Source of the DNA: Shinella sumterensis
GTDB lineage: Bacteria > Pseudomonadota > Alphaproteobacteria > Rhizobiales > Rhizobiaceae
DNA length: 64,000 bases
NCBI RefSeq assembly: GCF_004514425.2
Contig: NZ_MYFN02000002.1
Location: 1-64,000, forward strand
Reading direction: 5' to 3'
The notes under the pieces: generated by a model
Databases searched by the model: none
Told to the model about the DNA's origin: nothing
The model's input: the letters and a program-made list of their open reading frames with translations, nothing else
Shown: piece by piece, positions 52,580 through 59,646 of the stretch
How positions within the stretch are numbered: the first letter of the stretch is position 1
How the letters are laid out: each line of letters starts with the position of its first letter
Translations under genes and position numbers: made by a program

Positions 52580-53333
52580 GGAAAAACACGCGCTCGTCAC
52601 CGGCGGCGCCGATGGCATCGGGCTTGCCATAGTCCAGGCGCTGGCGGATGCCGGCTATCGCGTCACCATCGCCGATCTCGACGGTGAGAAGGCGGCGGCG
52701 CGGGCACTCGCGCTGGGTGAGGGACATCGGGGCCTTGCCTGCGACATCACCGACGAGGCGCATGCGATTGCGGCGGCGTCCGCCGCACCCTTCGACGTTC
52801 TCGTCAACAATGCGGGCATCGGCGATAGCCACCTGCCGACGCTGGAGCAGGGCATCGACGCCTTCCGCAAGGTGCTCGACGTGCATCTGGCGGGCACCTT
52901 CCTGATGTCGCGCGAGGTCGGCAGGGGCATGGTTGCGCGAGGATCGGGCGCCATCGTCAACCTGTCCTCCATCGCAGGGATCACCGGACTGCCGAAGCGC
53001 AACGCCTATGGCGCCGCCAAGGCCGGCATCGTCGCCATGACACGGGCCATGGCCTGCGAATGGGCGGGCAGGGGCGTGCGGGTCAATGCGGTCGCGCCGG
53101 CCTTCGTGGAAACGGCGCTTGTCCGCACGCTCGCCGATGCGGGGCGCATCGACCTGCCGACGCTGCGCCGACGCACGCCGATCGGCCGGTTGATCGCCGC
53201 ACAGGAAGTGGCGGCGGCCGTGGCCTTTCTCGCGTCGCCGGCAGCGTCGGGCATTACCGGCGCCGTCCTGCCGGTCGATGGCGGATGGACCGCCTTCGGT
53301 GATTTCGGGGATGCGTGGCGGGATGACGCCTAG
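52572..53333 (+). CDS. SDR-family NAD(P)-dependent oxidoreductase 2
   Basis: The 253-aa classical SDR has ALVTGGADGIGLAI, VLVNNAGIGDSHLP, LSSIAGITGLPKRNAYGAAKAGIV (Ser, Tyr-x3-Lys) and GAVLPVDGGWTAFG. It overlaps SDR 1 by 8 nt. Its TAG stop shares the palindrome CTAG with the stop of the convergent racemase gene. Confidence 0.9.
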   Translation: MREEKHALVTGGADGIGLAIVQALADAGYRVTIADLDGEKAAARALALGEGHRGLACDITDEAHAIAAASAAPFDVLVNNAGIGDSHLPTLEQGIDAFRKVLDVHLAGTFLMSREVGRGMVARGSGAIVNLSSIAGITGLPKRNAYGAAKAGIVAMTRAMACEWAGRGVRVNAVAPAFVETALVRTLADAGRIDLPTLRRRTPIGRLIAAQEVAAAVAFLASPAASGITGAVLPVDGGWTAFGDFGDAWRDDA

Positions 53334-54055
53334 CTGGCCACGGTGGGGAAAACACCCGCCAGCTTGGCGGGCGGCGGCGGGGCATAACCGCCGAGGCGGG
53401 ATGTGCGGATATTGAGGCCGGCCATCGCTTCGGCCAGTTTCACCGCGCAGGACACGCCGTCGAGAACGGGAAGCCCATGTTCGGCGGCAAGATCCGCCGC
53501 GAGGCTCGCCATGCCGGCGCAGCCGAGCACGATCGCCTCTGCGCGGTCTTCGCCGATGGCCAGCCCGATCTCGGCGCTGATCTTCTGGCGGGCGTTGGAG
53601 CCGGGCTGTTCGAGCTCCAGCACGGCGACTTCCGAGGAGCGCACGCGGGCGCAACGCACATCGAGTCCGTAGCGGGCGAGATTGTGTTCCAGCGCCGGCA
53701 CCGAGCGGGCCAGCGTAGTCACGACGGTGAACTTGTTCGAGATCATCGACGCGAAATGATAGGCGGCCTCGCCGATGCCGATCACCGGCTTGTCGGTCAG
53801 GCAGCGGGCGGCGTCGAGGCCGGTGTCGTCGAAACAGGCGATGACGACCGCATCGCAATCCGGGTTGCGGCGGATCGCGTCGAGCAGGCCGGCCAGGCTC
53901 ATCGCCTCATCGAAATAGCCTTCGATCGAAACGGGGCCGTGGACGGGATTGATCGCGGTCACCTGCGTGCCGGGAGAGGCGGCGGCACGCGCCGCCTTCC
54001 CGATATGCGCCGTCATCGAAGCGGTCGTGTTGGGATTGATGACGAGAATTTTCAT
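53330..54055 (-). CDS. Asp/Glu/hydantoin racemase-family protein
   Basis: The 241-aa protein has MKILVINPNTTASMTAHI and two catalytic Cys, in VVIACFDDTGLDAAR and IVLGCAGMASLAADL. Members include hydantoin and allantoin racemases. It is the last gene of Liv-type operon 2, one base after the LivF-type gene. The imported compound may be a chiral amide or acid needing racemisation. No hydantoinase is present. Confidence 0.85.
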   Translation of the reverse strand: MKILVINPNTTASMTAHIGKAARAAASPGTQVTAINPVHGPVSIEGYFDEAMSLAGLLDAIRRNPDCDAVVIACFDDTGLDAARCLTDKPVIGIGEAAYHFASMISNKFTVVTTLARSVPALEHNLARYGLDVRCARVRSSEVAVLELEQPGSNARQKISAEIGLAIGEDRAEAIVLGCAGMASLAADLAAEHGLPVLDGVSCAVKLAEAMAGLNIRTSRLGGYAPPPPAKLAGVFPTVAS

Positions 54056-54056
54056 G

Positions 54057-54779
54057 TCAGAGTTCGCCTCCCAGGTAGGCAGCCTTGATGCGGTCGTCGT
54101 TCATCAGTTCCCTGGAATTGCCTGACAGCGCGATGGATCCGGTGGAAAGCGCGTAGGCGCGATTGGAGATGGACAGCGCCATGCGGCTGTTCTGCTCGAC
54201 GAGGAGGATGGAAACCTTCTCGTCGCGGCTGATCGCGACGATTGCGCGCGCAATATCCTGCACGAGCTTCGGGGCGATACCGAGCGACGGTTCGTCCAGA
54301 AGCAGGAGCTTGGGACGGGCCATCAGGGCGCGACCGATCACCATCATCTGCTGTTCGCCGCCGGACATGGTGCTGGCCTGCTGGTGATACCGTTCGCGCA
54401 GCCGCGGAAACCGCGTCAGCACGCTTTCCAGGGTCTGTTCGATTTCGGCCTTGTCGGTGCGGGTAAAGGCACCCATCAGGAGATTGTCCTTCACCGACAT
54501 CAGCGGAAAGGCGCGGCGGCCTTCCGGCACCATGGAAATGCCCCGGCGGACGATGTCCGACGCCGATGCGCCATCGAGCCGTTCGCCCTGATAGAGGATC
54601 CGCCCGGACTTGAGGGGCCGAAGCCCGGTGATTGCCCGCAGGATCGAGGACTTGCCCGCACCGTTCGCGCCGATCAGCGCGACGGTCTCGCCTTCGGCCA
54701 CATCGATGGAAACGCCTTTCAGCGCATAGATGTGATCGTAATAGAGTTCGATGTTTTCAACGCTCAATATGTTCGTCAT
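54057..54779 (-). CDS. Liv-type ABC ATP-binding protein, LivF-like, operon 2
   Basis: The 240-aa ATPase has GANGAGKSSILRAITG, VPEGRRAFPLMSVKDNLLMGAF, MSGGEQQMMVIGRALM (signature variant of LSGGEQQ), LLLLDEPSLGIAPKLVQ and a LivF tail. It is not a close copy of the operon 1 protein. Confidence 0.92.
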   Translation of the reverse strand: MTNILSVENIELYYDHIYALKGVSIDVAEGETVALIGANGAGKSSILRAITGLRPLKSGRILYQGERLDGASASDIVRRGISMVPEGRRAFPLMSVKDNLLMGAFTRTDKAEIEQTLESVLTRFPRLRERYHQQASTMSGGEQQMMVIGRALMARPKLLLLDEPSLGIAPKLVQDIARAIVAISRDEKVSILLVEQNSRMALSISNRAYALSTGSIALSGNSRELMNDDRIKAAYLGGEL

Positions 54780-54782
54780 GGC

Positions 54783-55565
54783 TTACATCCCGATCGCCGC
54801 ATCTTCGGAGCCGAGATAGGCCTCGATGACCTGCTCGTTCTCCCGGATTTCCTGGGGCGTGCCTTCGGCGATCTTCTGGCCGAAATTGATGCACACGATC
54901 CGGTCGCTGATCTTCATGACCGCAGGCATGTCGTGCTCCACGAGCAGCACGGTGACGCCGCGTTCGTCGCGCAGGCGCCGCACGAGCGCGACCATCTTCA
55001 TGGTCTCGTCGTGGTTCATGCCGGCGAAGGGTTCATCCAGCAGGATGACCTTCGGATCGGTGGCAAGGCCGATGGCCATGCCGAGTGCACGCAGATGCCC
55101 CTGCGGCAGGTTGGAGGCGAGTTCGTTGCGGATGGCCTGAAGGCCGAGGAAGTCGACGATATCGTCGGCCGAGGCGGCGAAGGCGTCCTCGTCCTCCTTC
55201 GCCTGTTTCGTGCCGAGGAAGAAGCCGAGGAGGCTCGCCTTCGAACGCAGATGGTGGGAAACGATGATGTTTTCGCGCACCGTCATCGAGCGGAAGATCG
55301 TCGTTTCCTGGAAGGTCCGCACGACGCCCATGCGGGCCACCTTGTGCGGGGCGAGGCTCGATATGCGCTCCCCGTTGAAGATGACCTCGCCCGATGTCGC
55401 CGGCACGAAGGAGGAGATCAGCTTGAACAGCGTCGACTTGCCGGCGCCGTTCGGGCCGATGACCGAAAGGATCTCGCCCTTGTTGACGTCGAAGGAGACG
55501 TCGTTGACCGCCGTCAGGCCGCCGTAGCGCTTGGTGATGTTCTTGATTTGCAGGATCGGGCTCAT
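54783..55565 (-). CDS. Liv-type ABC ATP-binding protein, LivG-like, operon 2
   Basis: The 260-aa ATPase has GPNGAGKSTLFKLISSFV, VRTFQETTIFRSMTVRENIIV, VILLDEPFAGMNHDETMKM and a LivG tail ending GTPQEIRENEQVIEAYLG. The usual LSGGQQ signature is weak: the region reads LPQGHLRALGMAIGLA (NLPQGHLR in place of LSGGQQR), as in several LivG proteins (LPYGxQR). Confidence 0.91.
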   Translation of the reverse strand: MSPILQIKNITKRYGGLTAVNDVSFDVNKGEILSVIGPNGAGKSTLFKLISSFVPATSGEVIFNGERISSLAPHKVARMGVVRTFQETTIFRSMTVRENIIVSHHLRSKASLLGFFLGTKQAKEDEDAFAASADDIVDFLGLQAIRNELASNLPQGHLRALGMAIGLATDPKVILLDEPFAGMNHDETMKMVALVRRLRDERGVTVLLVEHDMPAVMKISDRIVCINFGQKIAEGTPQEIRENEQVIEAYLGSEDAAIGM

Positions 55566-56533
55566 GCGCGGCCCTCCTTCTTGTCGAGAAGGCTGAGGAC
55601 ACCGTTCGGCAGGACCAGCATGAGCAGGATCATGATGCCGGAATAGATGAGAAGCTGGTATTCGCGGGCGATCGACAGCAGGTCCCAGCCGAAATAGAGC
55701 AGCAGCGTTCCGAGCATCGGGCCGAAGACATAACCGAGGCCGCCGAGGAAGCAGTAGAGCATGAAGTTCACGCTGTCCGCGACCACGAAGGACGACGGGT
55801 AGATGGACTGGGCGATGGAGGCGAACATGGCGCCCGCGATGCCGCCGAAGAACGAGGAGATCGCATAGGCGAGCACCCGAAGATAGGCCGTGTTGACGCC
55901 GATGGACGCCGAAAGTTCCTCGTTCTGCTGGAGGCTGCGGCAGAGGTGGCCAAGCCTGGAGTTCACGATGCGCCAGAGCACCAGATAGGTGATGATCATC
56001 AGCACGACGGCCATGATGTAGAAGCCGAAACGCGGATTGGCGAGCGAGCCGAAGGCCGGGATGATCGTGATGCCGAAGAGCGAGAACTCGCCCGGCAGCG
56101 GAATGGACGTGATGCCCTTGGCGCCATTGGTGATCGGCAGAGCAAGCGCCGTGAGCCGCGCGACTTCTGTCAGCACCAGCGTCACCATGGCGAAGTAGAC
56201 GCCGCGCAGGCGCAGGATCGGCAGGCCGATCAGGACCGAGATCAGCGCGCAGAACAGGCCGGCCAGCGGCAATGTCAGCCAGAACGAGACGCCGGCCTGC
56301 GTGACGAGAATGGTCGAGACATAGCCGCCCACCAGCGCATAGGCGCCCTGGCCGATATTGATGCGGCCGATATAGAAGGTCAGCCAGACACCGGCGGCAC
56401 CGACGGAGAGAAGGGCGACGGAGGTGAGGGTGTAGTAGAAATCCGACCGTCCGGTCGCCTTGATGATGAGCGGCACCAGCACGAAGACGGCGAGAAGGAA
56501 GGCGGCGAAGCCGAGGAGTTTTTTCGCGTTCAT
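55562..56533 (-). CDS. Liv-type ABC permease, LivM-like, operon 2
   Basis: The 323-aa inner-membrane protein has about eight to ten helices and LivM motifs: LTFYIGRINIGQGAYALVGGYVSTIL and LCRSLQQNEELSASIGVNTAYLRVLAYAISSFFGGIAGAM. It overlaps the LivG-type gene by 4 nt. Confidence 0.92.
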   Translation of the reverse strand: MNAKKLLGFAAFLLAVFVLVPLIIKATGRSDFYYTLTSVALLSVGAAGVWLTFYIGRINIGQGAYALVGGYVSTILVTQAGVSFWLTLPLAGLFCALISVLIGLPILRLRGVYFAMVTLVLTEVARLTALALPITNGAKGITSIPLPGEFSLFGITIIPAFGSLANPRFGFYIMAVVLMIITYLVLWRIVNSRLGHLCRSLQQNEELSASIGVNTAYLRVLAYAISSFFGGIAGAMFASIAQSIYPSSFVVADSVNFMLYCFLGGLGYVFGPMLGTLLLYFGWDLLSIAREYQLLIYSGIMILLMLVLPNGVLSLLDKKEGRA

Positions 56534-56537
56534 GGTC

Positions 56538-57407
56538 TCAACCCCACGGCTTGCCCATCAGCCCCTGCGGGCGGACGGCCAGGAACACCATCAGCGTGGC
56601 GAAGATGACGAGATAGGTGATGTCGCCATAGGCCGAGAGCACGGTCAGGCCCACGCTTTCCATCATGCCGAGGATGAAGCCGCCGGCGATCGCGCCCGAA
56701 ATGACGCCGGCGCCGCCGATCATGATCATGAGGAAGGCCTTGACGGACGTCGGTCCGCCCATGCCGAGATTGACGCCGGTGATGGTGACGAGCAGACCGC
56801 CGACGAGGCCGGCGAGCATGGCGCCGAGCGCAAAGCCGATCATGGAATAGCGCGCGACATTCACGCCCATGAGCTGGGCGGCCATCTTGTCCTGCGCCAG
56901 CGCACGCATGGCGCGGCCGGTGCGCGAATAGTTCATGAAGCCGATGAAGACGACGATCAGCAGGATGGCGAGGACGCCGATCAGGATACGGTCGTAGGGC
57001 ATGATGATGCGCATGTCCCAGTTGAACACGCCGTTGACGATCTTCGGCACGCCGCGCTGCTTTTCGCCGAAGGCGAGCAGGATGACGGCATCGAGGAAGA
57101 AGGCGATGCCGGCCGCAAGCAACATGGTCGATTCATCGCGCTTGGAACGTCGGATGACCGGCGCGAAGAGGAATTTCTCGATGGCGGCGCCCATGATCGC
57201 CAGCACGATGGCCGAAGCGAAGAGGCCGACGATGAAGGGCAAGCCGAGCTGCACCACGACCGTATAGGTGACGAAGCCGCCGAAGACGTACATCTGCCCA
57301 TGGGCAAAGTTCAGCACGTTCATCAGCGAGAAGATCAGGGTCAGGCCGAGGGCGATCAGCGCGTATTGCGCGCCCAGGTACAGACCGTTAGCGATTATCT
57401 GTTCCAT
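56538..57407 (-). CDS. Liv-type ABC permease, LivH-like, operon 2
   Basis: The 289-aa permease has LYLGAQYALIALGLTLIFSLMNVLNFAHGQMYVFGGF, RTGRAMRALAQDKMAAQLMGVNVARYSMIGFALGAMLAGLVGGL and GAGVISGAIAGGFILGMMESVG. It forms the channel with the LivM-type protein. A hairpin separates it from the upstream binding-protein gene. Confidence 0.92.
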   Translation of the reverse strand: MEQIIANGLYLGAQYALIALGLTLIFSLMNVLNFAHGQMYVFGGFVTYTVVVQLGLPFIVGLFASAIVLAIMGAAIEKFLFAPVIRRSKRDESTMLLAAGIAFFLDAVILLAFGEKQRGVPKIVNGVFNWDMRIIMPYDRILIGVLAILLIVVFIGFMNYSRTGRAMRALAQDKMAAQLMGVNVARYSMIGFALGAMLAGLVGGLLVTITGVNLGMGGPTSVKAFLMIMIGGAGVISGAIAGGFILGMMESVGLTVLSAYGDITYLVIFATLMVFLAVRPQGLMGKPWG

Positions 57408-57439
57408 CGTGAGCCTCCAATGGAAGGTTCAGGCAAGGT

Positions 57440-57475
57440 GGGACCCGGCCGGACTGCGCGTGCGCTCCGGGTCCC
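57440..57475 (-). terminator. Intercistronic hairpin between binding-protein and permease genes, operon 2
   Basis: GGGACCCGG and CCGGGTCCC form a perfect 9-bp stem 25 bp after the binding-protein stop. There is no T-run on the transcribed side. It is a likely attenuator or stabiliser, parallel to those at 7063 and 25743. Confidence 0.6.
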
Positions 57476-57499
57476 GTTCTTGGGATGCCTGGGCTCTGA

Positions 57500-58687
57500 T
57501 CAGTCGACCTGGCCGACGAACAGCGTTTCGAACTTGCCGCCCTTGAATTCGTTGACGACGAGCGGAACGGAAACCTGACGCTTTTGGCCGAAGGAGGTCA
57601 TGCCGACATATTTCAGCTTAGCGTCGCCCTTCATGAAGGGGTTGGCGGCTTCGAACGTGTCCATGGTCTTCTTGTATTCCTCGACATTGTCGATTGCCGC
57701 CGGGTTCGCCTTCAGCGTTTCGATGATGTATTCGAGGGCATAGACCTTGGTATTGGACTCGTCGTTGTACTCGCCGAACATCTTGGTGTAGCGGTCGACG
57801 AATTCCTTCATCGTATCGCTGGCGAGTTCCGGCGTGGATGCGCCGCCGACCGAGATGAAGCCCTCGGCAAGCTCGCCGGCACCTTCCTGCAGAACCGTGG
57901 CATCCTGTCCCGTCTCCGTAGAAATGAAGCCGGTATAGCCCAGTTCGCGGGCGGAACGGATGAGCTGCGGCGCGTTGGCGGGAGAGACGCCCGAGAGCAC
58001 GAGCAGGTCCGGCGAAGCCTGGATGACGGGCAGCAAGACCGGCGTGAAGTCCGTCGTATCCACCTGGTAGGTCACATTGCCGGACACCACTTCGAGGTCC
58101 AGCGCCTGTGCGGCTGCAATGCCGGATTCACGCTGGCTGAGCGGATCGGACTCGTTGGCGGCGACAAAGGCCACCTTCTTCACGCCTTTGTTTTCCTTGA
58201 GGTATTTGTAGATCGCCGGGCCGGACTGGTAGTTCGCCACCATGCCGAGGATCGCATTGGATGCCGGCGCGGTGAAGAGTTCCTTGGGGAAGGCGTAGGG
58301 GAAATACATGATGCCGTTCTGCTCGGCGACCGGGCGAACGGCGGCCGCGCCGTCATCGACGTTCGGGCCGACGACATAATGCACGCCGTCCTGTGCCATC
58401 TTCTCCATTCCGGCGATGGCGCGCTTCGGGTCCTTCTGGTCGTCGAAGGGCACGATCTGGATGTTGTAGGTCTTGTCGCCGATCTTCACGCCGCCGAGTT
58501 CGTTCAGCCAGGCGGCACGCGTCTCCATGGAGCGCTGGTTGGAGATACCCCAGGCCGCAGCCGGGCCGGAGGTGACGCCGACGAAGCCGATCTTCAAGGT
58601 GGCGTTTTCGGCATGGGCCATCAGCGGCATTGACAGGACGGTCGCTGCGGCGAGGGCGGAAAATTTCAGGAATGTACGCTTGTGCAT
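57500..58687 (-). CDS. Liv-type ABC substrate-binding protein, operon 2
   Basis: The 395-aa periplasmic protein (peripla_BP_6 type) starts at ATG 58687, preceded by GAGGAAG. The signal is MHKRTFLKFSALAAATVLSMPLMAHA. The core has LKIGFVGVTSGPAAAWGISNQRSMETRAAWLNELGG, VVGPNVDDGAAAVRPVAEQNGI and FISTETGQDATVLQEGAGELAEGFISVGG. Long spacing within the first motif and poor match to LivK suggest a non-amino-acid ligand. Confidence 0.9.
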   Translation of the reverse strand: MHKRTFLKFSALAAATVLSMPLMAHAENATLKIGFVGVTSGPAAAWGISNQRSMETRAAWLNELGGVKIGDKTYNIQIVPFDDQKDPKRAIAGMEKMAQDGVHYVVGPNVDDGAAAVRPVAEQNGIMYFPYAFPKELFTAPASNAILGMVANYQSGPAIYKYLKENKGVKKVAFVAANESDPLSQRESGIAAAQALDLEVVSGNVTYQVDTTDFTPVLLPVIQASPDLLVLSGVSPANAPQLIRSARELGYTGFISTETGQDATVLQEGAGELAEGFISVGGASTPELASDTMKEFVDRYTKMFGEYNDESNTKVYALEYIIETLKANPAAIDNVEEYKKTMDTFEAANPFMKGDAKLKYVGMTSFGQKRQVSVPLVVNEFKGGKFETLFVGQVD

Positions 58688-58778
58688 GATGTTCTTCCTC
58701 TGGGCCATTGATTATTTTCTATCGGCAAGCGGGCCGCAAATGGCGGTCCTGCTCGGCCTTGGCCTGAACATTGAGCGT

Positions 58779-58790
58779 ATTGTTAACAAT
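58779..58790. promoter_or_regulatory. Probable GntR operator upstream of operon 2
   Basis: ATTGTTAACAAT is a perfect 12-bp palindrome in the gap between the binding-protein gene and the divergent GntR gene. FadR-subfamily GntR sites commonly have a TTGT/ACAA core. Confidence 0.6.
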
Positions 58791-58900
58791 CTTGTCAAGT
58801 GGGTGTAAACAAATCATATGACGCGGTGTTGACGAAATGGACGCTTGTTGGTGAACCAAATCGGACCTATTTAGAGATATGCGATCCCGAGGCGCATGAG

Positions 58901-59617
58901 GTGAAATCGGTGGTGAATGTAGACAGGGACGACCTGGTCGAAGCGGACGAGATCGACGAGGGCGATATCGTCGATCGCATTTTCGAAGCGGTGATCGAGC
59001 AGAGATTGCCCCCGGGAACGAAGCTCTCCGAGTCCGCGCTGTGCGAGGCGTTCGGCGTCGGACGCATGCGCATTCGCCGCAGCCTGCTTCTGCTCGCGAG
59101 CCGCGAAGTCGTGGAACTGCACGCCAATCGCGGCGCCTTCGTCGCGTCGCCGACCGCCGAGCAGGCGCGTGAGGTGTTCGAGGCGCGCCTGGCGCTGGAG
59201 CCCAACATCGCCCGCCTCGCCGTCCAGCGCGCGACGGATGAGGATATCGCGCAGCTCAACCGGCATCTCGAAATGGAATATGTCGCCCACAAGGAGCGGC
59301 ACCGGCATGATGCCATCCGCCTGTCCGGCCAGTTTCATACCCTGATGGCGCAGATCGCCGGCAACGCCGTTCTCCTGCGCACGATGAAGGAACTTGTGAC
59401 GCGGACGTCGCTGATCATCGGGATCTTCGGGGCGCCCGGCGTCAGCAACTGTCGCGACGACGACCACGCGGCCATTGTCGGGTCTTTCCACACGCGGGAT
59501 GCCGAAAAGGCGGCGTGGATGATGACGCTGCATCTGCGCCATATCGAAAGCCATCTTCAGCTCGGCTCGCCCGAGACGGGCGCGGTGGATCTCGTCCAGC
59601 TCTTCGCCAAGGGCTGA
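58901..59617 (+). CDS. GntR/FadR-family transcriptional regulator
   Basis: The winged HTH is IVDRIFEAVIEQRLPPGTKLSESALCEAFGVGRMRIRRSLLLLASREVVELHANRGAFVASPT. The FCD effector domain follows (EVFEARLALEPNIARLAVQRA, FHTLMAQIAGNAVL, DDDHAAIVGSFHTRDAEKAAWMMTLHLRHIESHL) with metal-binding Asp/His. The start is uncertain: GTG 58901 has GAGG upstream and gives 238 aa, while the frame is open to GTG 58799. It is divergent from Liv-type operon 2 and is its likely repressor. Confidence 0.88.
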   Translation: MKSVVNVDRDDLVEADEIDEGDIVDRIFEAVIEQRLPPGTKLSESALCEAFGVGRMRIRRSLLLLASREVVELHANRGAFVASPTAEQAREVFEARLALEPNIARLAVQRATDEDIAQLNRHLEMEYVAHKERHRHDAIRLSGQFHTLMAQIAGNAVLLRTMKELVTRTSLIIGIFGAPGVSNCRDDDHAAIVGSFHTRDAEKAAWMMTLHLRHIESHLQLGSPETGAVDLVQLFAKG

Positions 59618-59646
59618 CCTGCTCGGCACCCGGCTATCGCGTGATG

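Noticed and set aside
22354-58687. Naming the two Liv-type operons as leucine/isoleucine/valine transporters
   Set aside because: The families carry many substrates. Binding proteins and neighbours do not support amino acids.
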